Positions 51,967 to 59,754 of a DNA stretch of 59,754 nucleotides are shown one piece after another. Position numbers and translations under genes: made by a program. Each line of letters begins with the position of its first letter. Position 1 is the first letter of the stretch. The stretch lies in assembly GCA_910587105.1 (NCBI GenBank), contig CAJUMB010000014.1:1-59754 (forward strand), in the 5' to 3' direction. Source of the stretch: an uncultured Lachnospiraceae bacterium. Lineage in GTDB: Bacteria > Bacillota > Clostridia > Lachnospirales > Lachnospiraceae. The notes under the pieces are model-generated. The model had not been told where the DNA came from. It ran no database searches and worked only from the letters and a program-made list of their open reading frames with translations.

Positions 51967-54900
51967 TTAGCTAAGTTTTATAATCGTATCTTCTTCTAAT
52001 TGGGCTTTTAGTGCGTTCCTGAGCTCATTAAGCACCTTATCAATATCTGATTCCGACTTGATGGAATAGGTCTTATTTCCGGTAATGGACCGAAAGGATA
52101 CCGGCTTATTTCTGATAACTTTCACAGGCTCTGCCAAAGGAGTGGGTTTGGCCTCTTTCCCGCCGCCCTGACGCTCCTTTTCCTTCCTCCTGCGCTCCAT
52201 CTCTGCTTGATATGCATCTTCTTCGCTTTGAATCATTCTGAGGCAGTTCTGTAAAAGTGCATTACTCTCAGATGGTATACCATTTAGCGCGGCAATATCG
52301 GTTACACTTTTCAGCTTATCCAAGAGCTCCTCAAATTTGGGATCAATCCTGTCCAACAACCGCTGGGAGTAGGGTCTGTCAGCAGGAATGCTGGCCTTTA
52401 CCATCTTCCAGTCCGCGTATATATCCGGCTCGATTCGTTTCGTATCATGGTCCAGAAGCTCCATAATGGCTCCCATAAGCTTTTTGTCATATTCTTCAAG
52501 CTTCGGTATAAACGCATACGGCTTTTCTACACTCAGTATCTTTTTCAACTGGGCCGCATCATCTATGATTGTCTGGTCTGAAATATAATTCTTACTTTTC
52601 TCGTAGATATTTAAGGCTTTCACCCCATGGAGAAACTTCTCTTTCTGTACCCCTTCTAGAAAGCTGTTCAAATCACCCATGTCCAATCCGGTTTCGATGA
52701 AATCATCACAGAGTTCGTTTACCCTCTTATAAAAGCTGATGGGATCATTGATTTTCACCGAATCATCAATCAATCGAAGGGATTTTTCCAGTATTTTCCT
52801 TCCGGGAAGCCTGGAATTCGTGCCATAGTTGTCTCGAAGCACGTTCTCGATTGCCAGTCTTTTTATCTGGGCATAACTGCGGTAATCACGCATAAGGGTG
52901 TCCTGGTCATCGCTGGTGACAGTTTTTCCAAAAAACTCTTTGATCACATCCTTTACTGCCCTGATATGCTGCTGGGGTGCAGCTTCTTTTATCTCAAGAA
53001 GAACTTTTTCACGGAATTCTCTTTTCGTAATATATTTATATGCATCCTCCGGAGCTGTGCCTGCCGGTGTATAGATGACACTGTTCATCTTTAAGCTGAT
53101 GTGTCCCCTGCGGTACAAAACCGCAATTAAGTACTCAATATCATCTCCCGTGTAGCCATACGGCGGGTCCATAAACTGATCCAATGCCTGTTTAACAGAA
53201 TACTGTACCGCATTCTTTCCTGCATAGCGGATTTCCTCCATAACGGAGTTCAACGCCTCATAATTCTTCTCATTTCCATGCCCCAGATCACTCATAGACA
53301 TCTGTGCTTTCGGCCGTTTCAGGACATCCATAATATCAGACTGGTCTGGCTGTGTCTCCATGCATTTAAGTTTGTGGTATTCACTGTTAATCAGTTTTTC
53401 AAAAGCCTCGGAAATACGGGCAGTTACATCCTTTGATTTCGTGGAAATCTTTTCCCCTGCCACATAAATGTCTGCCTGCTCTAACGCAAACCGGATATAA
53501 TCACTGGCTCTTTTTGCTTTCTGGGAACGCTCTTTTCTCTTATTTGCGCTGATGATTTCAAAGTCTGTAAGATTGGCAGACGCCGGGTCATTTAGGAAGG
53601 CCTCTATTTTCTTCATACCGTCTATTTCAGACAGATACGCGAAGGAATCCGACATCCGCACCACCACACATTTTTCCTGATAAGACAGCAATCCAAGGGC
53701 AGTTTCATCTTCTTTGCCGCTGTATGCTGTGAGAAGCTTAAGGCCGATTTTGTGGGAAGCATTATTTCTGTACGCCCTGTCATCAATCAGCTGATTGAAG
53801 GAAAACTGATAACGCGAATTATATCTGTATTTATTGCTGGGAAATACAATTACTTCCTCAAAAGCAGCCTGCGCTGCGTAGTCCACCACATCTTTGGGAT
53901 CAATATGATAATGCTGGATTCTGAGTTCTGCTTCCTGTTCCTCGTTGGTGAGGAATGTATATTCATCGCCATTCTTCTGCACCAGTGCTTCCCCGCAAAG
54001 TGCACGAAGAGACTTCTCTACTTTTTTCGAAAGGTCAAGCCTGTCCTCATCTGCCCTGGAAATCATCAGAGTAGTAAGATTCTCTACATCCCGTTTAAAA
54101 TTATTTACATGCTTTGTCATGAAAAGCACTTTTAAAAGTTCCACATCAAAGGAATTCAATCTGGTATTTCTGGATGCCTGGGTAATAACGATTCTGTGTG
54201 TATGGTCAATAAAGTCATCCAATGCACTGTAAAATGCATAAAACGGAACCAGTACCCCTTCCCGGTTGTCTGCATAGGCCACAGCCGCTTCTTTAAACAG
54301 CGCAAGGAGAGATCTTTCCCCGTCTGCCAGATGTTTGCCGCTGGAAGAGAACTGGCGCACTGCAGTGAGCACATTTCCTGCCAGCTGGAACTGGTAGGGA
54401 ATAAAGGGGTATACATCTGCAAATTCCTCGGCGTCTTTATATAAAGGCATATGGAGTGTGCCTTCGCTAAAGGTAATAATGTTCTTAATAGAGGATTCAT
54501 ACTCCCGGTACAACTCTATCAGCAATGGTCTTGCTTCCGGCTTCTTATAGAGAATACGCTTCTTAATCACCTCATCCGCATCTGCGGAGGATAACGCGAT
54601 TCTGGTGGCAAAGCGTCCCTGAATTTTAGAGAAATCCTCTCCCATAGTCTTCATAGTCTTGGTAATGGAGTCAATATCCTGCTGGGAGGTGACAATGATC
54701 CACGCCCTGCCCTGACAGGCAGTACCCAGATCCTCTGTTACAGTCTGGAGATTCAACATGAGTTTACTGTCATCAGCAATATACTGGCCAATCTCATCTA
54801 CCAGGAAAAGCACATGGTGATTCCTGCCTTTCCTGCTGCAGTATGTTTTCACATATTCTGCAAATTTATCAATGGAGAGACTGTACGACTTCTCAGCATT

Positions 54901-55608
54901 ATCTGCCCAGTTCTTTGCCGCATCCTCACTCATAATGCCAAGATCAACAATTGCGCGCACAATGGAATCCTGCACAAAGTAATAATCTTCCCTGCCTTCT
55001 TTCCAGGAGGTGCCTTCGATTTCTTCAAATTTCTTTTGAAACGCCTCATACCGGCCCTGTTCATCCAGCCTTTTCTCAAAGTCTGCCAGGAAAGGAATGG
55101 AACCGCAGTATCCAAGATAGTCGTTGAATACCTTCATAAATACGTCCTTGATTGCCTCTTTATTGACTTTGGAGTCTGTGGCGCTCTTGGAATCCACATT
55201 AAACAAGATCACATCAATATCTTTGCTAACCGCTGTGATATCTGCAATTTTATTTTTCAGTTTGTTATCTTCTACTTTTACTCCCTGAGTAAAAAAACTG
55301 ACTGCGTCCTGCTTCGTCCCCTCATGGTTTTTTACCACGCGGTTACTCAAAATATAGGACAGAATTTTAAGGAAATGGGATTTGCCGCTTCCAAAGAAAC
55401 CGGAAATCCATACGCCCATGTTATCTGTGCTTCCGGTAATGCTTTTGCTGTATGCATCAAAGAAACGGTTCATGTATTTTTCAAGTTCTGCGGTAACTAC
55501 GTATTCGTCCAGCTCCTGATATACATTTTCATCATCTTTCTGCCCAACCTTGATGACCCCTTTGATCTCACGGGTAATCTTCTTTTCAAACATATCCTTA
55601 ATCTTCAT
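51967..55608 (-). CDS. brxC: BREX BrxC/PglY ATPase
   Basis: 1213 aa. The N-terminal P-loop is GFFGSGKS (70-77) after VTAELEKYMNRFFDAY; VLFLVDEIGQYIADDSKLML is the Walker B region and GRAWIIVTSQQDI follows. The rest is helical, with Lys/Glu-rich tails. BrxC is the large ATPase of BREX, size and order as in type 1. AGGAGGGCAG precedes the ATG at 55608, 11 bp after brxB. The C-terminal third (RRKEKERQGGGKEAKPTPLA) is a low-complexity linker before a conserved tail. Confidence 0.95.
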   Translation of the reverse strand: MKIKDMFEKKITREIKGVIKVGQKDDENVYQELDEYVVTAELEKYMNRFFDAYSKSITGSTDNMGVWISGFFGSGKSHFLKILSYILSNRVVKNHEGTKQDAVSFFTQGVKVEDNKLKNKIADITAVSKDIDVILFNVDSKSATDSKVNKEAIKDVFMKVFNDYLGYCGSIPFLADFEKRLDEQGRYEAFQKKFEEIEGTSWKEGREDYYFVQDSIVRAIVDLGIMSEDAAKNWADNAEKSYSLSIDKFAEYVKTYCSRKGRNHHVLFLVDEIGQYIADDSKLMLNLQTVTEDLGTACQGRAWIIVTSQQDIDSITKTMKTMGEDFSKIQGRFATRIALSSADADEVIKKRILYKKPEARPLLIELYREYESSIKNIITFSEGTLHMPLYKDAEEFADVYPFIPYQFQLAGNVLTAVRQFSSSGKHLADGERSLLALFKEAAVAYADNREGVLVPFYAFYSALDDFIDHTHRIVITQASRNTRLNSFDVELLKVLFMTKHVNNFKRDVENLTTLMISRADEDRLDLSKKVEKSLRALCGEALVQKNGDEYTFLTNEEQEAELRIQHYHIDPKDVVDYAAQAAFEEVIVFPSNKYRYNSRYQFSFNQLIDDRAYRNNASHKIGLKLLTAYSGKEDETALGLLSYQEKCVVVRMSDSFAYLSEIDGMKKIEAFLNDPASANLTDFEIISANKRKERSQKAKRASDYIRFALEQADIYVAGEKISTKSKDVTARISEAFEKLINSEYHKLKCMETQPDQSDIMDVLKRPKAQMSMSDLGHGNEKNYEALNSVMEEIRYAGKNAVQYSVKQALDQFMDPPYGYTGDDIEYLIAVLYRRGHISLKMNSVIYTPAGTAPEDAYKYITKREFREKVLLEIKEAAPQQHIRAVKDVIKEFFGKTVTSDDQDTLMRDYRSYAQIKRLAIENVLRDNYGTNSRLPGRKILEKSLRLIDDSVKINDPISFYKRVNELCDDFIETGLDMGDLNSFLEGVQKEKFLHGVKALNIYEKSKNYISDQTIIDDAAQLKKILSVEKPYAFIPKLEEYDKKLMGAIMELLDHDTKRIEPDIYADWKMVKASIPADRPYSQRLLDRIDPKFEELLDKLKSVTDIAALNGIPSESNALLQNCLRMIQSEEDAYQAEMERRRKEKERQGGGKEAKPTPLAEPVKVIRNKPVSFRSITGNKTYSIKSESDIDKVLNELRNALKAQLEEDTIIKLS

Positions 55609-55619
55609 CTGCTGCCCTC

Positions 55620-56198
55620 CTATACAATGAGCGGAAATGCCCTGTAATAATTTCCATCTGTAATTGTTCCGAATAAACTAAGGCTCTGTCCGTTCCATGT
55701 GCCGGGATAAAACATGACCACCGGCACACTGTCTAACACCTGATGCAGATTGTTCATGATGTTGTGGGCTCTGACAAAGGGAAACACTTTTCCCACACCT
55801 GTTAAAAACACCACCGCATCCCTGGGTGTGTCTTTCAAAATCCGATTCACAATCAGATTATCGTCATTGGTAAGTCTGAGCATTTTTGTCACTGCTGTGT
55901 ACAGATATTCCATGCCTTTTTGTACTTCAAACCGGATGCATTTTTCCAAATACCCCTTTTCTTCCAGTATTTGGATTATCATCTGGTAAAGGTCATACTC
56001 TATAATCTGAAATCCGTCTGTCTGTGGATGATTCTGTTTCTTCAATGCCCTTATCCTGTCGCGAACTATAAGCTCGTCACATGGCTCATAATCAAACACA
56101 TAGTAGCGGACTTCATTGGCGGCGCCTCTGTTCTCTAAAAAATCTCTGTCTGAGATCCGCTCCCATATTTTATCTAAACGCTGGTGAAACTCCATCAT
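55620..56198 (-). CDS. brxB: BREX BrxB (DUF1788)
   Basis: 192 aa from ATG 56198 (GGAGG 5 bases upstream; a second ATG follows at 56195). The longer frame begins at TTG 56273 inside brxA and lacks a site. DUF1788 marks: FHQRLDKIWERISDRDFLEN, VRYYVFDYEPCDELIVRDRI, FLTGVGKVFPFVRAHNIMNN, VPVVMFYPGTWNGQSLSLFG. It is an essential core component of type 1 BREX. Order brxA-brxB-brxC is conserved. Confidence 0.92.
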   Translation of the reverse strand: MMEFHQRLDKIWERISDRDFLENRGAANEVRYYVFDYEPCDELIVRDRIRALKKQNHPQTDGFQIIEYDLYQMIIQILEEKGYLEKCIRFEVQKGMEYLYTAVTKMLRLTNDDNLIVNRILKDTPRDAVVFLTGVGKVFPFVRAHNIMNNLHQVLDSVPVVMFYPGTWNGQSLSLFGTITDGNYYRAFPLIV

Positions 56199-56269
56199 TT
56201 CTGCCTCCATCTCTTTACAGCTACCGCAGTGTCCAAATGCGCCGGCGCCAATCAGACACCCTCTGGAAT

Positions 56270-56857
56270 TCAATGTCCTGCCAGTGCCGCTAAATATTGT
56301 TCCATCCCGTTGTTCTCCAGTGCCAATCCCAGTTCCGGATCTATATAGGCCCGGACCACCTGTTTTTCTGAAATTTTTCCGGTGAGCAACCCTGCCTCGA
56401 ACATATACCTGCAGTACACTTGTTTTAACTTCTGTATGGTTGCATCTGTAATGGATGCCGCCTTCTCATTCTGCTCCTGCTTCTCTTTGAAAAAGATATT
56501 CAGGTCTGCGTTGGTAAAGTTCGTCTCACCGAGATACAGTTTCTTTCGATATACCTGGTACACCAGATCAAAAAGCAGTCTGTCCGCCGCCATGCATCCG
56601 ATAAATGTAATCAGCTTCCCTGTATGAATATCCGCCGTAAGCATCATTTTGCGAAGCTCATCCGGCAATGCTTCCAGCCGTTTTCTGATACATCCGAATT
56701 CATTGACAAGCCTGGCCCGTGACTTCTGCTGATATAAATTTTCATCTATCACTATCTGTCTGACCTGATCCATAGAATGAATTTCAAGAAGCCGTGCTGT
56801 CTCCCTGGTCTCAACGAACCAGAATAGATGTTTGGTGGCACTTGCGTTGTACTCCAT
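56270..56857 (-). CDS. brxA: BREX BrxA (DUF1819)
   Basis: 195 aa from ATG 56857, with AAGGGGAAG upstream; the longer frame from 57007 runs through the promoter. DUF1819 marks: HLFWFVETRETARLLEIHS, TGKLITFIGCMAADRLLFDL, TDATIQKLKQVYCRYMFEAG. BrxA is a small DNA-binding protein of BREX. It is the first core gene, behind the sigma-A promoter at 56906-56934. Confidence 0.9.
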   Translation of the reverse strand: MEYNASATKHLFWFVETRETARLLEIHSMDQVRQIVIDENLYQQKSRARLVNEFGCIRKRLEALPDELRKMMLTADIHTGKLITFIGCMAADRLLFDLVYQVYRKKLYLGETNFTNADLNIFFKEKQEQNEKAASITDATIQKLKQVYCRYMFEAGLLTGKISEKQVVRAYIDPELGLALENNGMEQYLAALAGH

Positions 56858-56905
56858 GTTTGTTCTTCCCCTTTTAGGAACTGTATTTGTATATATCTGA
56901 TAGAC

Positions 56906-56934
56906 AGTATAGCACAGGGGGCCATTGCTGTCAT
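56906..56934 (-). promoter_or_regulatory. Promoter of BREX operon
   Basis: Minus strand ATGACA (56929-56934), 17 bp, TATACT (56906-56911). The leader to brxA is about 40 nt. The -35 overlaps the stop codon of the upstream 56-aa ORF. Confidence 0.65.
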
Positions 56935-57104
56935 TAAGGAACTGCGCTGAAAAATTTCGCTCTGTCATGATCATGCTTCTCATGCTCATAATTATACTCA
57001 AGAGCATACGTATTTGCCAAATGACTTGCTATTTTTCTTGAAACAGTGAAGGCCTGCTGGCAAATCATTTGGCTCACGGGTATAACAGTAAATTCATCCT
57101 TCAT
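56934..57104 (-). CDS. 56-aa ORF upstream of BREX
   Basis: MKDEFTVIPVSQMICQQAFT then a His/Asp/Lys-rich tail (YNYEHEKHDHDRAKFFSAVP). GGAGGG lies 8 bases before the ATG at 57104. No family known. It is separate from the core operon by the brxA promoter and could be a leader or small regulator of the BREX genes. It also shares the intergenic dyad with the ABC genes. Confidence 0.55.
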   Translation of the reverse strand: MKDEFTVIPVSQMICQQAFTVSRKIASHLANTYALEYNYEHEKHDHDRAKFFSAVP

Positions 57105-57121
57105 TTCTAAAACCCTCCATC

Positions 57122-57152
57122 TTACCACCAGAGTTTCCTCAGGTGGTATTCT
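57122..57152 (+). promoter_or_regulatory. MerR-style promoter with dyad, ABC operon
   Basis: TACCACCAGAG-TTTC-CTCAGGTGGTA (57123-57148), arms matching at 10 of 11. A -35-like TTACCA (57122-57127) and -10-like TATTCT (57147-57152) flank it with a 19-bp spacer, the layout that MerR activators act on. A double-MerR gene lies at 58932. Confidence 0.55.
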
Positions 57153-57181
57153 TATCCCATCAAAAACGAGGAGGTATCAAC

Positions 57182-57898
57182 ATGGAAGAAGTTATAAAAG
57201 CCGAAAACCTGACCAAGGCTTACGGGACGCTCCTTGCAGCGGACCATGTAAGCCTGCGGGTAAAGCGTGGTACGGCCTTTGGCCTGCTGGGGGCTAACGG
57301 AGCGGGAAAAAGCACAGTCATTGAGTGCATTCTGGGGACAAAGCAGCCGGATGGCGGGACTGTTTCTGTTCTCTCTCTAAACCCCGGAAAGGACCGCTGC
57401 CTGTTCCAGCAGGTGGGCGTTCAATTTCAGGAGTGCGGCTATCAGCCGGAAATCAAGGTTTCTGAATTGTGTGAAGAAACGGCCTGTCTTTACAAGGCCC
57501 CGGGGGACTGGCGAATGCTGTGCGAAAAGTTCGGGCTCGGGGACAAAACCGGGGCTCCTGTCAAGAGCTTGTCCGGCGGCCAGCGCCAGCGGCTTTTTAT
57601 TGTGCTGGCCCTTCTCCCAAGACCCCATGTGGTTTTTCTGGATGAACTGACAACCGGCCTTGACGCAAAGGCGCGGCGGGATGTTTGGAAAATCCTGAAA
57701 GAGCTGAAAGACAGCGGGCTGACCATTTTCCTGACATCTCATTTTATGGATGAGGTGGAGGCCCTCTGTGATGAGATTTGTATTCTTCATAAGGGCCGGG
57801 CCGTCTTTTATGGAACTGTGGCACAGGCCAAAGAGAAAAGCGGCTGTGAAAACTTTGAGGATGCCTATCTGAAACTTTCCGGGGAGGAGATAGAATGA
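57182..57898 (+). CDS. ABC transporter ATP-binding protein
   Basis: 238 aa from ATG 57182, behind GAGGAGG. Walker A LLGANGAGKST, Q loop, signature SLSGGQRQRLF, Walker B VVFLDELTTGLD, and switch His in LTSHFMDEVEAL. The DEL instead of DEP is a minor variant. This is the DrrA/CcmA class that energises ABC-2 exporters. Overlaps the permease by 4 bp (ATGA). Probably drug or lipid export; substrate unknown. Confidence 0.95.
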   Translation: MEEVIKAENLTKAYGTLLAADHVSLRVKRGTAFGLLGANGAGKSTVIECILGTKQPDGGTVSVLSLNPGKDRCLFQQVGVQFQECGYQPEIKVSELCEETACLYKAPGDWRMLCEKFGLGDKTGAPVKSLSGGQRQRLFIVLALLPRPHVVFLDELTTGLDAKARRDVWKILKELKDSGLTIFLTSHFMDEVEALCDEICILHKGRAVFYGTVAQAKEKSGCENFEDAYLKLSGEEIE

Positions 57899-58638
57899 AA
57901 GCTTTTTGCACTCTGCTGAAAAATGAACTGAAATTGAATATCCGAAATATGAATATGGTGATTTTCGCTGTCATTCTGCCCCTGGCTGTGCTGGTGATTT
58001 TGGGTCTTCTGTACGGGACAAGCCCTGCGGCGGGTGGCGTGGACTACACGTTTTTAGAGCAGTCCATTGGTGCGCTGTGCTCTATCTCCATCTGCGCTGG
58101 CGGGCTGATGGGCCTGCCGCTGGTGACCGCAGAGTACCGGGAGCGGAAAGTCCTGAAACGCTTTCGGGTTACCCCCATCAGCCCTGGTATGCTGCTTGCC
58201 GTGGAATTTCTGATCTATGTGCTTTATGCGCTGGTGTCCCTGTCTCTTTTGCTCCTGGTTTCCTGGCTGGGCTGGGGCGTTCACCTGCACGGCTCCTGGG
58301 GCGGATTTGCTCTCAGCTGGCTTTTGACTGTACTTTCTACTTTGAGCATTGGCATGATGGCAGGGGGAATCGCCAGGAACACCAAGAGCGCAAGCATTAT
58401 AGCCTGCGTGCTGTATTTCCCCATGCTAATTTTCTCCGGGGCCACCCTGCCCCTTGAAGTGATGCCTGAAACTATGCAGAGGATGATCCGCATATTTCCT
58501 ATAACCCAGGGCATCCAGCTTATGAAATCGGCGTTTCTGGACCTGACTGCTGAACCTCCGGCATTACCCATTGTTATGATGCTGGGTGTTACCCTGGCCT
58601 GTTCTGGAATTGCAGTGAAATGTTTTAGATGGGAATAG
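57895..58638 (+). CDS. ABC-2 type permease
   Basis: 247 aa, six predicted membrane segments, with features of the ABC-2 permeases: RKVLKRFRVTPISPGMLLAV in the cytoplasmic loop and IFSGATLPLEVMPETMQRM. It partners the upstream ATPase. The operon ends here; the convergent regulator follows after a hairpin-containing gap. Confidence 0.92.
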   Translation: MKAFCTLLKNELKLNIRNMNMVIFAVILPLAVLVILGLLYGTSPAAGGVDYTFLEQSIGALCSISICAGGLMGLPLVTAEYRERKVLKRFRVTPISPGMLLAVEFLIYVLYALVSLSLLLLVSWLGWGVHLHGSWGGFALSWLLTVLSTLSIGMMAGGIARNTKSASIIACVLYFPMLIFSGATLPLEVMPETMQRMIRIFPITQGIQLMKSAFLDLTAEPPALPIVMMLGVTLACSGIAVKCFRWE

Positions 58639-58756
58639 CTTTGGCTGTATTATTGTATCGGGTATTATGTACCGCGGCCTGCTGAGTATGCCCCAGTCTT
58701 GATAATCTTTCAGAACCATGATATGGTTAGCGTGTCAATCTTTTTTCTCCGATAGC

Positions 58757-58808
58757 CTCTCTCAAAAATCAGTTACATAGCCCTCTATGCGTCTGATTTT
58801 TGAGAGAG
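58757..58808. repeat. Hairpin with MITE-like centre
   Basis: Arms 58757-58772 and 58793-58808 (16 bp) around a loop that reads TTACATAGCCCTCTATGCG, the same as the MITE copy 1 centre except one base. It may be a short MITE derivative or a shared recombination product. The rest of the 290-bp gap shows no gene. Confidence 0.6.
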
Positions 58809-58931
58809 CAGGGGTATGGTATCTGCTCCAAAGCAACGATGGTGCTGTATCCTGTCATGGAGGCCGTCAGAAGCGGCGGGGACTTAGAGAACATTGGCGG
58901 CTGACGCACCATTGGCAGTAAAATGCAGAGT

Positions 58932-59675
58932 TTATGAGAATTGGACTTTCATATGGTGCAGCATATCCAAAATAGTACCTGCATTTTTTTCTGCCACTGA
59001 CAGCGACACGATCAGCCTGTCACAGACAGAGATGATATCATCCGTTTGTTTTGGCGTATTCAGGGCAGCGCGGATATCTGTATGGGGATTTTGGGATAGC
59101 TGCTGCAAAAGCCGCAGGACCGCCTCTAAGGAATAATTAGCACACCTCAATGATCGGATGATTTTCAGACGCTGTACGTCCTCATCTGTATACACACGAT
59201 ACCCGTTATCCCTTCTTTTTACTGTGAGTAAGCCGTTCATTTCCCAATTCCGCAGCGTGTCCATGGAAATATCAAGCAGTTCTGATACATCCTTTCGTTT
59301 CAGATGCTGTGAATTGTCCCCTACACCGCCAGATAAAATCCTCTTCACAATTTCTATGGCTTCATCTGCGTTTTGACGTTCCCGCCTGATCTGCTTCAAA
59401 TAGTTTTTCGTGAGTGTAATGGCCCTATCGAAATCTCCTGACGCTGATACCTTGAGCATCTGGACAATTTTCTTTCTCAGCCCATTCTGCAAAACCTCTA
59501 CCTGAAAGGCAAGGCGTATCAGCTTACATTGTTTTATATGAAATTCTGAAAATACACGATAACCATTTGGCAGGCGTCTGGGCCTTGATATCAATTCCAG
59601 TTTTTCATACAGCCGCACTGTGTTTGGGTGAATTCCGATGATTGCCGCGACTTCTGCGGTTTTGTATGTGGTCAT
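58932..59675 (-). CDS. Transcriptional regulator with two MerR domains
   Basis: 247 aa. First MerR domain at 1-75 (TYKTAEVAAIIGIHPNTVRLYE, NGYRVFSEFHIKQCKLI, in pieces); second at about 124-200 (KRKDVSELLDISMDTLRNWE, NGYRVYTDEDVQRLKIIRSL). The C terminus is a helical dimerisation region. The duplicated DNA-binding unit is unusual; most MerR proteins have one. It points toward the ABC operon and likely controls the dyad promoter at 57122-57152. AGGGG precedes the ATG. The last 79 bp of the window hold no gene. Confidence 0.9.
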   Translation of the reverse strand: MTTYKTAEVAAIIGIHPNTVRLYEKLELISRPRRLPNGYRVFSEFHIKQCKLIRLAFQVEVLQNGLRKKIVQMLKVSASGDFDRAITLTKNYLKQIRRERQNADEAIEIVKRILSGGVGDNSQHLKRKDVSELLDISMDTLRNWEMNGLLTVKRRDNGYRVYTDEDVQRLKIIRSLRCANYSLEAVLRLLQQLSQNPHTDIRAALNTPKQTDDIISVCDRLIVSLSVAEKNAGTILDMLHHMKVQFS

Positions 59676-59754
59676 TGTTTTTCCCCTCCATTCACCTTAT
59701 TGAGCGGTCTCGGAAACTCTTTAAAGCCCATATTTCCGCTCTTTTTCTGTTTCT

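Noticed and set aside
1..59754. CRISPR array
   Set aside because: No set of three or more regularly spaced direct repeats of 24-40 bp was seen; the repeats found are too short, too few or inverted.

Overview
The window reads as a chromosome segment of a gut-type Clostridia, most likely family Lachnospiraceae. The housekeeping genes (RlmD, PcrA, MutS2, a YhaM-type nuclease, a degenerate HtrA, TrmL, an OmpR-type two-component pair), the strong AGGAGG ribosome binding sites and the moderate GC with AT-rich islands all fit. This is read from the sequence only; no database was searched.

Region 1 (about 47-17,736) is an AT-rich integrative element in the 3' end of rlmD. A large serine recombinase runs off the left edge. 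Its last visible residues resemble the C terminus of RlmD, and the same short DNA core (AACCGTCTC, one mismatch, ACATG) occurs in the same orientation in both genes, as expected for attL and attR. The element carries the recombinase operon behind a promoter covered by three TTTTTAGCC repeats. It also carries a degenerate resolvase-like protein; an operon of a 47-aa protein, a zinc-ribbon ECF sigma factor with a membrane segment, a lipoprotein and a NERD protein; two XRE regulators; a secreted transglutaminase-like protein; an ArdC-like metalloprotease; a tyrosine recombinase; a DUF262 protein; and several unknown acidic proteins. Two matching ECF-type promoters (AAAACCT, 15 bp, CGTCTA) precede the sigma operon and the transglutaminase gene, which suggests a small self-contained sigma regulon.

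Region 2 (17,665-41,370) is core chromosome: rlmD, pcrA, a DUF1836 gene, yhaM, a pseudo-HtrA, mutS2, a response regulator and sensor kinase, a DUF4143 ATPase, cytidine deaminase, uridine phosphorylase, trmL, an AIR-synthase-like protein, a metallophosphoesterase, and a cytoplasmic BMP-domain protein fused to a ParB-like domain. A 160-bp MITE family with TA target duplications is present in two full copies and one fragment. One full copy has destroyed an AAA-ATPase/nuclease gene; an intact relative lies 4 kb away.

Region 3 (41,473-57,104) is a minus-strand defence island: brxA-brxB-brxC-pglX, then a cassette (MNT nucleotidyltransferase, a partner ORF with an in-frame stop, an AAA ATPase and a PD-(D/E)XK-like protein), then pglZ, then a DUF4869-like protein and a P-loop ATPase. 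This is the BREX type 1 order, but no brxL is present; the last two genes occupy its place.

Region 4 (57,123-59,675) is a two-gene ABC exporter with a MerR-style dyad promoter, followed by a convergent regulator with two MerR helix-turn-helix domains. No rRNA, tRNA or CRISPR array was found.
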